From positions 62,001 to 126,000 of the forward strand of contig LUCM01003868.1 in the NCBI GenBank assembly GCA_008360955.1: 64,000 nucleotides of DNA, in the 5' to 3' direction. How positions within the stretch are numbered: position 1 is the stretch's first letter; each line of letters begins with the position of its first letter. The DNA is from Fasciolopsis buskii. Taxonomy: Eukaryota > Platyhelminthes > Trematoda > Plagiorchiida > Fasciolidae. Of the stretch, positions 37,306 to 56,669 are shown in pieces. The translations under genes were made by a program, and so were the position numbers. The notes beneath the pieces were generated by a model. That model saw only the letters and a program-made list of their open reading frames with translations. It was not told the DNA's origin and ran no database searches.

Positions 37306-38144
37306 TGAAATAGTAGATCACACTGATTTTTAACTTAGTTAAAAGACACGTTTTGCAACCGAGCTGTCTCTCTGATTAATCTCGTAAGTGAAAGTCTGCG
37401 GCTGTTTCTTTTACAATTGCCTGTTGTTAGTTTAAATGCTTCAGCTATTTGGCTTTTGTTTCCACGATCCTGTAACCGACAGCTGGACACCAACTTTCAT
37501 CACACTGTTTGTAGATACAGTTGCATTTGTGGGTACTTTTGCTCAAACAGAATTCCTTTTTTACTTGGATTTGGATGCCTCGTCATCTCGTCAAAATACA
37601 AAGAGTAAAAATCACGACAAAAATAAAGCCCATGGTTACCGGACAATTGAAACACTATTATTTGCAGCTTCGTAAGAATTCAAACTAAGTAAGAAGCAGT
37701 AAATTTCCCGTAGATACTTATGCATGAGAGTATGGGGCGGAAAGTGGATCATGTTGGACAATGAGACCGACAGTTAGAAAAAAAACACTGTACAAGGAAT
37801 GAGAAGGATGCGAAAGAATTCCATGTGCAGATTTTTGACACAGAGGCAGACTCATTGAAAAAATTGTTAAATGGTGTCTTCAGCGATATGGAAGATATAA
37901 CACTCATGATTGACAGACTCCGGCTAAGGATTCTGCAATCTTTCTCCAGCAAATCAGCAGAAATGGCAGACAACCAATAGAGGAGTAAGGGTCGAACACA
38001 CTGGCGAACATAAATGGAGATTCTATTTCGTTTACCCAGTCAATGACACAATGTTTTTATGTTAAAAATAGTCTTTTAAGTTTATTCACACAATTAGAAA
38101 TACGAGATGACCATCTCCAGTTCTCGTCGATAATAATTCACTAG

Positions 38145-38180
38145 TGCTTGCATTATCCACTTCAGTGGATGGTGCAAGCA
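38145..38180. repeat. Strong perfect-arm hairpin
   Basis: Eight-base arms TGCTTGCA/TGCAAGCA and inner seven-base arms ATCCACT/AGTGGAT are separated only by two mismatched bases per side and a two-base loop. It lies in non-coding DNA 0.7 kb upstream of the gypsy remnant. Confidence 0.75.
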
Positions 38181-38287
38181 ACTGTAATTTACCTTATTTC
38201 ATTGTTGATGAACATTTATCGGTTCAACACAAATTTTGCTCGCCCCGACGTTTAAGTGTACACAGTCATTAAACACTTTGGAAACCA

Positions 38288-38311
38288 TACACTCACACAC
38301 ACACACACACA
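38288..38311. repeat. CA dinucleotide repeat
   Basis: Nearly uninterrupted CA tract. Confidence 0.85.
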
Positions 38312-38879
38312 AGCACAACAATGCGCAACGCAGAAAGACGTTTCATTCAGTAAACAGTTTCTCGGTTGTTTCTAGTCTTCGTTATAATCTGAAGTTCCAG
38401 AGATATCATGGAGACGAAAATTCACTGAGAAATATCGTTTCAGAAGTTGCCGTCGCGGTGACTTGTTTCAACATTCCACACCCCAAGCCATCGAGACCAA
38501 AGACTAGTAAAAATTCCCATTCGTGAACTACGAAAACGAACTGCCCATGCCCCTCTGTTAGTTATCTGCACAGTTACCTTTCCTGGTTTAAAAATTTTAT
38601 TGTACTGGTAATTACCTACCTGTATTACAAATTCGATGAGTTCAGTCGTTTTCTGGGTAAAATCCAGAAGTTTACATTTCCTATTATTTTTCTGATGCAA
38701 CCTTTACGGTTTGTGTGCTTTTCCCTACATATCTGTCAACGTGACTTTGGATAACAACGCGATTTCACTGAACCTCTCCACATTCAGCGCCATCAATCCC
38801 AAAGCTTGGTTCCGTCAAACGGAGACCGCTTCCAACATACGCTGTATCAGCAGCAAGGGTATCCGTCATTCAGGTAGTA

Positions 38880-40800
38880 CCATTTGAGTTTGGGAGTCGA
38901 GGTTGAAAATCTGATTGACCCTAGTGCCAACGAAAGACCCACAAGCCAGTCTCAAACAGGTCGTCACCCAACGAGCCAGGAAGAATACTGTGCAAATTAT
39001 TCATATCGATTGAATTGGTCTATCGAAACTCTTCACAACTGATGCGCCATGTCAGGTCAATTCAGGCGGGTCGCCGAATTGACGATGTTTTCTTCCGAGA
39101 ACAATGGGCAGATAAACTCTCGTTTTCCGTACAGCAGATTTTGTCTACTCTGGATTCCATCACTTATCTTGACATACAATGCCAACATGCACGAGTATCA
39201 TCTCGTGGATACCTATTGTAACCCGATCACCCAACTCGGTATTGATAACGTTTCTTCGACTATATCCCATCATTATTGTTATTCGGCTCCAGCATTCCAA
39301 GCTCTTTAAATCAGTCAGGCTGCAGAGTGGATTTTCCGGGTTTATGGAGACTGTCCGTTTATTCCGCACTGAACCGAACCGTGTGTGCAATGCATTCACC
39401 GTTCAGCGACTTGCACCAGCCATTCCATCTTCTGGCCTTTGATCTCGGCCGCTTATCCGATTTTCCGGCACTTGATTCTGGTATCATCTTGCTGTTGTTG
39501 AGGCTCGCAACTTCTTACCTCCCTGTTCTTTCCATAAACCACTGCCGTCAAACGGCCACTGCTGTCAGAAACGACTACAGCTGTTGCCGGCGCGCCATAT
39601 AAGTCGCCATTTTATATAACGGACCACTCTAACAGCTTCCGTTTCCTCATGGACACGGGCGCAGAGATCAGTGCCATTCCACCACGAAAAGGCCGCCTCC
39701 TCAAACAGATAAAACAATAGCAGCGTTCGATACACGCCCACACGGCGCGATTTTTGACTTCGCCGGAGTTCCCAGTAGATACTCATTTAGGCAAATAAAT
39801 ACAAATCCGGTCACCGGCGCGACTTTTCTGACTCATTCCAGTCTGTCGGTCGATGATGAGCAGCGTCACTTGGCTGATAAAACAGCTAGTTCTTTAGATT
39901 CTTAACAGTGCATCGTTGATCCATATATTCAGTTGGTATCCGGTTGACGATCCCGAAATCAGCCATTTTGAAAGATTTTATGTCTCTTTCTGAACCGTGT
40001 CAATCCACAGATAAGGTCTCCCATTCAGTGGCCACCACATAGCTACTAACGGCCACCACATAGCTACCAACGGCCACCCGGTATATGGCCATCAGCGTCA
40101 TCTACACCCGAGAAACCTGCTACTGCAGAACGAAAATTCGATGAAACGATACACCTGAATATGATTCGTGCTTTCTCGAACCCATTGGTCTCATGTTTGA
40201 ATATTTTTCCCGAAGCCGTGCAGCGGCTGGAGACACCGCAGTTTCCACCGTGGTCTCAACTAGTCCCGATCGATAACACCTTCGACAAAAACATGAATTT
40301 GGTAACAGTCTCTTTGGTCAGATAGTCCTCTCAATAGTCGACCTGTTGAAGGGTTACCACTATATCCCCGTGGTTGAGTGGGATATACCTAAGATGGCTA
40401 TCACAACATAATTCGTCTTGTTTTGAAGTTACCATGATACTTTTTGGGTTACGTAGCGCGATCCAGACATTTCTGTGCTTCCTTTCCTGATGTCTGCTTG
40501 GCATACATCCAAGATGATGCAACCACAATCTTCTGGACATGCTCAAAATTTTGGCTGTCGTTGAATGTATTGCCTGTTGCCCTTAGCTGTAACCAGTACG
40601 GGTAACTCAACATAGAATATTACGAAAGTCTTGTTGCTACAGTCACATCATGACAACGGCATACAATCCGTCCTCTAACCGTATGGCTGAAAAATGTTAT
40701 CGTCGGTTGAAGTCAGGACTAAAGTCTAGAAGTTAAAATTTAAAACTAGCTCCGGTAGAAATTCTCTGCTCAAGTTTAGACTTTCATGAACAGAAAAAGT
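38880..40800 (+). mobile_element. Ty3/gypsy LTR retrotransposon remnant (gag, protease, RT, integrase pieces)
   Basis: The pieces are in canonical order on the + strand. Gag at 39015-39180 reads SQLMRHVRSIQAGRRIDD followed by QQILSTLDS. The aspartic protease at 39600-39890 reads FLMDTGAEISAIPP and, after a frameshift, TGATFLTHSSLSVDD. An RT fragment at 40325-40415 reads VDLLKGYHYIPVVEWDIPKM with AITT. An integrase fragment at 40650-40730 reads TTAYNPSSNRMAEK then LKSGLKS. The YIDD catalytic half of RT, RNase H and the integrase zinc finger and core are missing. A nearly tandem AGCTAC/GGCCACC repeat lies at 40028-40085. LTRs were not delimited. It is inactive. Confidence 0.8.
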
Positions 40801-43800
40801 TGATGTGCGGGACTATATTATCTCTGGTTTTCCCAGCCCTGTCGTGTCTGTCCTGTCGGAATGTAACAGCAAAATTCGACAAAAACTAACGGATCCGCAA
40901 TATGTTGATCACGCCAAGACTCAGGGATAAAAATCATACGATCATGAACATATATCCGAGAACAAAGAATGAGTGAGTGATAGGACCCATAATTTTGTGA
41001 ACCGAGAGGGTATGTTAATGCGCAGTATGGATGGAACAAAATATCGACTGGATAGCTCCACTTAGGGGTAGGCTGCCAATCAACAAGGGTGCGCCTTTTC
41101 GACTGATTCGGAAATACATTATATACACGTATAATTTCAATCGTTTACAAGCGGAAACAGCATTCGTAATGAAAAACAAATCCTTTACACAGACGAGGTG
41201 ACAATAACTAGACAGAATTTCGTTAAAAATTAGAACTTCCATTCCACTTGGTCATGACGAGCACAACATCGAAGGTCGAAAAATTAGGCTTCTAATATCC
41301 GTACAAAAAGGCTTATCAATGATGTTTACGTTGCTTTGTGATTTATACCCTTGTCAACCTTTTTCAAAGAAGATTTGTTTGCACATAACTGGGACACACA
41401 CATGAAATAATTCTGACTAATTTTTGGGACAATTTCGAAGTGAAACTGGTGGCAGGATGCACCACCATCATCCCCTTAATATGATACCACAAAACCCAGC
41501 GATGTTTAAGTCGCTTACAGACTGATATATTACAAACCTTTGTAGGGTTTTTCAGTGAATTGCCTTTTCCTGATGCATTTGCCGTTTACCCGTTATACAA
41601 ACCTGTTTTGAAATGATATAATCATGGTGACTGACTCCTGGCTATGAGAGGCATTAGTCAGATCAACAAGGTTTCATGGATTCCTGGGTTGCTGGATGGC
41701 AGATGAGCTTCTAGAAAGCCACGGGGAACCATGCATCATTACCAACTCCGACGCGTCGGACTCTCTGGAATTAGTGGATCATCATCAAAAGGCGTTTAAA
41801 GGTCTTGGTCGAACATCGGTTTCTAAAACTTGAACTTCCTGTTACCCGAGAGGAAGGACTAGGTGCCGCCTCGAATAAATGCCACGTGACGCTGGAGATG
41901 TCAGATCATATACTATTCCCTAGTATCGTCATGGATTCAGCCTCTATAGTATGCTGCGGCGCACTCTGTAAGCAAACTTTCCTGTAATCCCTCAATGGCC
42001 GGAGTACCCAATACACTTAACGGTGATGTAAACCTGAGCACAAGATCCCGAATCCATATGGGCTGTTGGAAAGTGGGAAATCCCGTGGATGTAAGTGGCT
42101 CAAGCATTTCCTTGAGCACGTTCTAAAAAAACGGGACTGATATAGGTCATCTATCTGAAGTAAGTTTACACAGTTCCGACCATCGACAGCTTTTAATCCT
42201 TCAGGAGGGCGCTGTAGAGCATAACTAGCAGCTACGGGATGCCCCAAAAATGTGTTAGGCTTTTAGAAGTACACTACTTATCAACACAAGTGCACATCCG
42301 CGCCTACGCTGAAGAATCTTGAGTTCTTTCTCCATACCGGTGTTGCTCAATGCTTCCCTTTGTCATCGGTCCACTACTTCATAGACTGGATGATGCGTCG
42401 TCTCCTCAACAGCTTTCGAGGAATACAACTTGCCCATGATTACTGGATCACAGTCTCGAATTGGTCCACTGAGTAACTGTTCTAAGAGAGAATCCCGCAA
42501 CTGTGCAGCCGGTTCTAGGCCGGATTACGTAGAAAAGCATAACCAACGGAGTTCTTTAAGATTTTTCTACAACCATTCACCATACGCCATGCACATCAAA
42601 GATAAAACCTGGGAATAAGTGTATCGTTTCATCCAACCAAACAGCAAAGCTGGACATTAGCTTAAACTTCTTGTAGACTGTGCCAAGAGAAAATCAATAC
42701 AGTTTTGATGAGCATTGCGGTAAGCCAACCACTGAAATAAACTTTTAAAAGAAGCTGCTCATTTATCCCACTCCCGTCCACCTAGTCCTTATGTATTCAT
42801 TTGAAACCTGGCCGCTAAGATTATTCGGCATAAAATAGCTGGATGGTTCCGATCACTGATGTTGCTTTCATATGGCAAAAAAATTGTTGATACAATCGCA
42901 TCTCAAGCGCTTCCGTGCGTCATCACTATATGAAAGTTAAAAGGTCTTCGTCGTTTCGCCAAAGACTTTGCTTACATTGATTCGGCCCTCTCTTCCGCCT
43001 ATTCGTAAGCGAATCAGCAAAAAGGAAGCTACGGCTGTCAATTTGTTCAGGCTGAAATTATTGCTTTGGTGGCCAACTGGCGCATGGATTAGCATTATGG
43101 AGGCCGACATAAATTGCCTAGGCTCGGAGTCAATTTTCGGATTTCGAAACTGGTGCAACAACCGGATTTTGTGATGTGCAGACCTTGCCGCAGATTCCAA
43201 GGTTTGGAGGGTTATAATTGTGAATGATATATTGTTGATAACACAGTGTTGTTGTTAGATGTATTGCGCCAACGTTTCGACTACCGTGGATAGTCTTTCT
43301 CAAGGCAAGTTTTACAATCAAATGTGGTTATAATCAGAGGAATCAAAAAATGCAATGTATCGTCTTGCAGAAGGCAGTCTTATGAAAGCAAAGGTATGTA
43401 CCTAAGCTCATCAACTCTAACAAGATCATTCCGTTGTCCCCATCTTATTTCAGTCCCGTTCTGGTTATCAAACTAATGATGAACTTATAGACTCTAACCG
43501 GTCAGCACGACTCTCGCATATTTGTCATAATCAATCGGTGCTCGTTCCTCGGTTGTTTACAGTCTTTTGAGCTTACTATCATATTTTTGGTCATCATTTC
43601 GAGCCATGTCTTTACTCCTCTGTGAATACATCACGAAAATTAAATCACTTTCACTTGGTCCTTTAAGTGTGGCGAACGGTTGACTATGACCTTGCCCTCC
43701 GGCTTGCAACCGATTAGACATCTGACCCATGTCCCATTCAAATATTGCCGAAATATTTGATCAGTCATCGATTCTTAGCCTAATCTAAGTGAAATTTCCA

Positions 43801-44200
43801 AAATCCATTTGCTGTGGGATAGTTTCCAAAGTGGCAATGAACATGCGCGTACGCATGTGCAATTCCAAAACCTGCCGCAGTAGGAGAATTAAGACCAACT
43901 ACTCAAAATCATCAGCAACGAAATCAACAGTTTAGTGAAATGATCAGGTGGTTTGTTTACATCCAGATTTTTCACGTTCTTACAAGTGAAAGCTCCCGTT
44001 CTGCTCTGCTTTAGCAGTCTCGATAGTATCTGTACATACTTGTGTCTATGCTTACTAGGATGTTCTTTTACCATTTACCGGCAAGTGAACAAAAAAACAA
44101 TGGCGCTTTGAATTGGAGTGTCGCATTTTAAAATTTCGGACTCCCTGAGCCTGTGCACGAAACAGTTTCCATAAAACATCCAAGATTTAAAGCAAAGTGG
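40801..44200. other. Unassigned stretch downstream of the gypsy remnant
   Basis: Short frames only. It holds the repeat at 43212-43320 and no supported exon. The part just after 40800 may be integrase C-terminus or LTR. Confidence 0.35.
43212..43320 (-). repeat. 110-bp interspersed repeat with hammerhead-like core, copy 1
   Basis: Shares most positions with 50611-50722 and 54028-54137. Read on the minus strand, it contains CCTTGAGAAA, then GACTA-TCCACGG-TAGTC (a perfect five-base stem), then GAAACGTTGG. The arrangement of a stem followed by GAAAC is that of stem II of a type-I hammerhead. Such ribozymes occur in the terminal repeats of Penelope-like elements and in schistosome Sm-alpha SINEs. 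The upstream core (expected CTGANGA) is altered, so activity is doubtful. Confidence 0.6.
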
Positions 44201-44206
44201 TTTATT
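44201..44206 (-). terminator. Poly(A) signal AATAAA, distal
   Basis: TTTATT on the + strand is AATAAA on the minus strand, about 310 bases after the transgelin stop codon. A second AATAAA at 44276-44271 is closer (about 240 bases). Confidence 0.45.
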
Positions 44207-44270
44207 AACAGTTAAATTGTAACAGAAAATGTTCAATCAGTTGACGAACATTCATTTGGAAAGCGTGACA

Positions 44271-44276
44271 TTTATT
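44271..44276 (-). terminator. Poly(A) signal AATAAA, proximal
   Basis: AATAAA on the minus strand about 240 bases after the transgelin stop codon. It is the likelier of the two signals by distance. Confidence 0.5.
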
Positions 44277-44514
44277 CAAAATGTGCGGGCAAAAATACGA
44301 ATGTGGCGCAGATATACTGACCAGTCGCATGCATGAAAATTGGAACGGAAAAAGAGTTCGGTAGGTGTAAATGCAACTTTTTCCAAACATTTGATGATCG
44401 AGGATAGATATCCACGTAAAAGAATGTAATGAACATAATTTTCCACGAAAGAATTTTGATGCGACTGGATAGGGTGGGTATTGTTACGATAAGTGCCGGG
44501 GTTGTGGATCGTCT

Positions 44515-52177
<7,663 letters not shown>

Positions 52178-52213
52178 TGCGTCAGGAACCGAATGAGATA
52201 GATGATGTCTACC
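52178..52213 (-). promoter_or_regulatory. Possible splice or trans-splice acceptor upstream of the transgelin start
   Basis: On the minus strand, AATTTGTCTTCAG ends about 36 bases before the ATG. It could join an upstream 5' UTR exon, or accept the spliced leader that trematodes add to some mRNAs. The sequence cannot decide between these, or show that it is used. Confidence 0.35.
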
Positions 52214-52549
52214 TGAAGACAAATTCGATTTGCCACACACACTTGAACTGCGTTCGAATAGCTGCTGTACAACAATTAAAAGGATTTTGAAGTCCGACAG
52301 TTCAACCAATCAGGGATGAGTGTGCTATTATGCGTGGGGCTTGTGCCTTGGTTCGGCATGAACCAATCCGTGTGTGACCTATTTTGGGCAATGTGGCATT
52401 CTTACTTTCATTCAAAATTGGATTGTGCGATACACAGGTAAAATGATCATCTTTATTAGATCGGACAGTCAACCCCGTCAGTCGAATAAAGTCAGAGGGT
52501 TGATTGGATGACCGGTGACACCAATGTGTTCCGACTCCCACATCCCAAC

Positions 52550-52645
52550 TGTGCCTGCCACTGTGTTCGAGTGTACGTGTGTCTGAGTGTGTACACTTTC
52601 GCTGACATGCTTGTGCGTGTGTGCCTGTGTGCGCACGTTTGCACA
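52550..52645. repeat. TG-rich low-complexity tract
   Basis: Imperfect TGTGTG/CGTGTG run that creates several false open frames on both strands. Confidence 0.75.
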
Positions 52646-53204
52646 CTTAGCTTGCCCAAAAGAGAACGACATTTAAGTCCGTGCATTTGCTTATGACAAG
52701 TCGAAACCCATTTTGTGAGTGCGGCTAGCCAAGGGAAATGGGCACACAGTGAGGGAAAAGGCTATGAAATGAAAATTGGAAGCTGGGATCAGATTCACAT
52801 GGATGCGACTGATCGATTGACCAAAGCGTACGGTTGAATTTCAGCGGATACCCATTAGCTTTCAAATTCTTACATAACACCTCCTGCTTCCTGCTGGCAG
52901 TTGCATTCTGCACATTCCAACGGATGTGGAAGAAAGCATTTCGGGAACCGAACTTGGTGAACTGTTCCCAGCAGTGTATCCGCGTGTGTGTGTGTGCTTC
53001 TATGGTTGTAAGTGTATGAACGAGAAAGGTGCTCGGCAGTCAGGCAAACTTTGCATTCACTTTCATCGACTGTTTGTTCTCATTAACCTGCCTTTCTACC
53101 AAAGGATACAAAGTGAAAGTAATTTTTCATGCTAGTTGAGAGCAAAAACGCCCGGTTGTTATTATCTTCGATTAGAATAGAAATGAAGATCTCGATGCGT
53201 TAGT

Positions 53205-53312
53205 CGTCGGCCCGGTTTGATCTTCCGCTTTAAGACGGAGGTGATCAGATGTAGGAATCAAAACGCCACGAATGCGGTGGGCCAAGCGCTGTTGGCCGTG
53301 AACGTTTTTTCC
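53205..53312 (+). ncRNA. Structured, possibly pol III-type RNA-like segment
   Basis: Two strong consecutive hairpins occur within 100 bases: TGATC-TTCCG ... CGGAG-GT-GATCA (about 53218-53252) and GGCCAA-GCGCTG-TTGGCC (about 53281-53298). A T6 run, the pol III terminator signal, follows a few bases later. A CGGTTTGATCTTCC box resembling a B box lies at the start. I recognise no known RNA family. It could be a SINE piece. Confidence 0.3.
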
Positions 53313-53319
53313 TCAGTTC

Positions 53320-54027
53320 CTATGGAACTAAAAAAAATAGGGTAATGCGAACTAGCAGGTCGGATGGTCAAATCGTTTCTATAGTATCACGAATCTCACA
53401 ATAGGTTTAATTAGGTGGATTAATCCCCGATAACGCTTCCGAATGAAGTGAGGTGCTAATAAATCCTTTTTAAATTACTAATTAGAATTATCATCTGGCT
53501 AACGAACACATCTACCTGTTTTGGCAATGACTATAACACCTCGCTTGGGCGTACTTCCAGCAGTACGTGTGGAGTCGATAGTATTTCTTACGCCATACCG
53601 AACACATTGTATTGCATGGACTTTCTCTAGAATATATGTCATCATTTAAATAAAAAATGATTGCGTTTACCGTATCGATGACGGCAGAAGGGAAAACTCT
53701 TTGAATAACTAGTGTGATTGGTCATGAGAAGGTGATCTGTGATGCGGTCGCTGTGTGTTTGGGCATGGGAAAGTTAACTCGGAATGGTTTAGGAAAAAAT
53801 GTGACTTGCGGAGACGTGACAGCGGAGGACTAACGGGACCTGAAAATGCAATCCGTTAACACGTGGGTAAATGTTGACTACACGATCCGATGGACAAGTC
53901 ATTCAGTAATATGAAAGTACCCGAGTGATAAGACTGTCCTCTTCAGTAAACTTATGAAAGTAACATAAGCATATTGCTCCTGGTTTGAATAATAATAAAT
54001 ACATTCATAAGGTCAATAAATTTTAAC
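53320..54027. other. Transgelin upstream flank
   Basis: No gene recognised between the structured segment and repeat copy 3. It may include promoter sequence of the minus-strand transgelin gene, but no TATA or initiator could be assigned. Confidence 0.35.
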
Positions 54028-54137
54028 TTCAATTGTGAATGATATAATGTTAATAACGTAGCGTTGTTGGTAGATGTAATACGCCAATGTTTCTACTACC
54101 GTGAATAGTCTTTCTCAAGGCAATTTTTACAATCAAA
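54028..54137 (-). repeat. 110-bp interspersed repeat with hammerhead-like core, copy 3
   Basis: Same orientation as copy 1. It keeps TTGCCTTGAGAAAGACTATT and ACGGTAGTAGAAACATTGGC. The stem has one mismatch compared with copy 1. It lies 1.9 kb upstream of the transgelin start. Confidence 0.65.
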
Positions 54138-54439
54138 TGCTATGTAAACCTTAACTATCTTGAGAATTATGTAGGCTAAGGAAACCTGTTGCAGGGGGCT
54201 TGTGGAAAAAATTCATTTGTTCTAATTTCGTAAGATTTTGGCTTCACATCTAACTCTGCGGTGCTTTGATGAACCAAAGGTATTTTCGTTCGTGAGGCTC
54301 TGAAATCACTAGTCCTACAGTGGACCATTCTAGTTTGTCTTTTTGATAAAATGAACCGCAAGACGCCACGAAAATTTGCAGTTCGATGGATTTGTACAAT
54401 GGTAGCATTGGTGGAAGGGGCAGAAATAATTAGGGCACA

Positions 54440-56275
54440 TTGCTTAAGCCTAAGTTTTTATTCTATTTAGTTACCTTTGGTGTCCGCATACTCAACCAAA
54501 TAGGGCAACATGCTGTCCTAGAGAGAACTCTTGGAGCTCTTAAGGTAGGCATGTGTTGTGTTTCCGTAACGGGCACACAGCTTCCCACTTCAGTGATCAA
54601 CCTTTGCAGCTCAGATAAAAACTGTCCATTGCTTCACTCCTCTGTGTCCGTTGATCCAGCTTCGAGCACTCGTGGTCAGGCTGGCACTGGGATGGCTTTG
54701 AACGTGCTGGCGGAGCGTGCATTGACAGAATGGACCCCAGTCAACAGTCGTTTGTGTGCACTTTGGCTGGACGATCTTTTACTTATGAATAGCAGTCGAC
54801 TGTAGTGTTTTTGTTTGTCCGTCGTATGTGTGTATGTATCTGCTGGTTGAAGCTGATTAGCATCTCCGAAGACACCCCCATTCGCTTTCAAAAACTGCGG
54901 CTATTGCTTTGGTCAGAACAAATCAAGGAGCAGTTTACTTGACCCATGGCCGCAATTGGTCTTCCACTTATGCCTGCAAGTGAACCAGTGCAAACGATTA
55001 CCAGTACTCCATCCGAGCTGGAGTGGATCAGGGAGATAGGTTTTCACAAGACGCATAAGGCAGCTGAACCAGATGGATTGTTGCCGCCCTTCGTCAAGAA
55101 CTGAGGGAAAATGTTCAGTTTTCCTTTCGCAAAACTGCTGGGACAAACACGAAACAGGAAAGAAATTCCGAAGGATTTGCCTGAATCAGTCATCGTACCA
55201 ATTTACAAGAAGGGTAATAGATCATCATGTGAAAACCACGCGGAAATTAGTTTGGTGAGCCTTGCATCCAAACTGCTCACGGTCATTATTCACCACCGAT
55301 TATCTAGTACTCATGAAAGGTGTGTGCGTGAGAGCCATGCTGGTTTCCGTTCGGGCCGGGGTTGTATCGATCACAATTCTGCTTTGTGACAGATCCTAAA
55401 ACATAAACACATATTCCCTAAACCCATGATTTCTGTCTTCCTTCATTTGAAAGCGGCGTTCAACTCGGTCGATTGTGCAATTCTGTGGCGCTACCTGTCA
55501 CGGAAGGGATGTGTCAGTGAAGTTCACTTCACTTATCCAATCTTTGGATGCGAATAGCCGAAGTCGAGTTTGTGCATACGGCGATCTTGCATCCGAGTTG
55601 GTCGCGAGAAAAGGTGTTAGTCATGGTTCCCTCCTTTCGCGTTTTCTTACCAATGTTATCGTCAAGGTAGTTATGGAAATAGCCTGATTCTCATGTAATA
55701 TTTGATCAGAAAAAAGTTGTGACTCATTATAGGCGGTCGACATGCGATCAAAGGTCGGGTATATACAACAGCACTGAGTTCAGTAGTGTTTCATAGCTCC
55801 GAAACATGGCCGTTCAGAACAAAACATATGCAAATTTCAGTATTCGAATATCGCTATCTTCGTGGTATTGGTAGAATATGATGGGACAATTTCGTGAGCA
55901 ACTCAGAAGTTAGGCATATGGTGATAAGTCTCTAGAACAGACACTGAATCAGAATAGGTTGAGGTGATTGGGATATGTTTTGCACATGCTCACAAAACGA
56001 CTCTCTCGTTTCACACTGTTCCGCGATCACGTAATGACTGGAAGATGTTTATAAGTGGCCAGTCAAAGACATGAGAATAAAGTGTGAAATGTTTAACCAG
56101 TGGACTGGTTCACGTAGGTGCAGTTAGACTACCGAATTGGCATCCATTAGATCGCCGGCCGAAACGGTGGTTGGAGATAGTCGGTGATATGGGTGAGTGG
56201 TGTCGTTATTGGTCTTCTTGCAATCGAAACCAATCTTCTCCAGTGCAGTTTCTCAACCTGGTGTTTTGTAGTTGA
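54440..56275 (+). mobile_element. Non-LTR retrotransposon, copy H (endonuclease start plus RT)
   Basis: A 121-codon frame (54440-54805) reads the endonuclease N-terminus: IGQHAVLERTLGALKVGMCC, VSVTGTQLPT, GQAGTGMALNVLAERAL and WTPVNSRLCALWLDD. The endonuclease core is deleted, and RT follows at 54930-56200: HKTHKAAEPDGLLPPFVK, ESVIVPIYKKGNRSSCENH, HAGFRSGRGCIDHNSA, FLHLKAAFNSVD, then the thumb and C-terminal domain with several frame breaks. This is the most complete family member in domain span. It gives the order EN-RT-C-terminal domain shared with copy G. Confidence 0.85.
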
Positions 56276-56574
56276 TCTTTCAATTCTAGTGTTTTTCTTT
56301 CTCCTTGGACAGATGTTGCTATGAGGTAGCAACCAATACCAGATCAATTTGATGTAAGAATAATTGCTGTACAATTACACTGAGCCGAACTCTCGGGATT
56401 ATCAGCCGATAATGTACAGACAAAATAAGATTTTGCGCATGGCCTCTAATAGTTTTCTGTTGCTCAACGTTGAAATCTCTTTTATCTTTTATCTTTTACT
56501 TCCCTTATTAATGAAACAACAACGTACATCGATTTTCAGGAATGAGGCTGCGGCCAGCAGAGGGCTGCCAAGTG

Positions 56575-56665
56575 GGAAAGTTGACCGGCCGTTGGAGGAT
56601 TCGAACCCGCACTCTTCATGTTCAAACGTCAGGATTTTATCCGTTTGACCACCGCCGGCTACCAC
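56575..56665 (-). ncRNA. tRNA-like sequence (pseudogene or SINE head)
   Basis: The minus strand reads GCCGGCGGTGGTCAAACGGA (A box-like D arm), then GCGGGTTCGAATCC (T arm/B box), then GGCCGGT. The ends pair over about five bases (CCGGC/GCCGG) at tRNA-like spacing. Anticodon and T stems have mismatches, so it is probably not a functional tRNA. Confidence 0.5.
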
Positions 56666-56669
56666 CATT

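Noticed and set aside
37750..37980. Plus frame reading KEFHVQIFDTEADSLKKLLNG and on to a stop, faintly like an EPS8 segment
   Set aside because: No acceptable acceptor, an in-frame stop at 37762 just upstream, and the resemblance is too weak.
52302..52696. Several frames on both strands rich in Cys/His/Thr
   Set aside because: They are produced by the TG/CA low-complexity tract.
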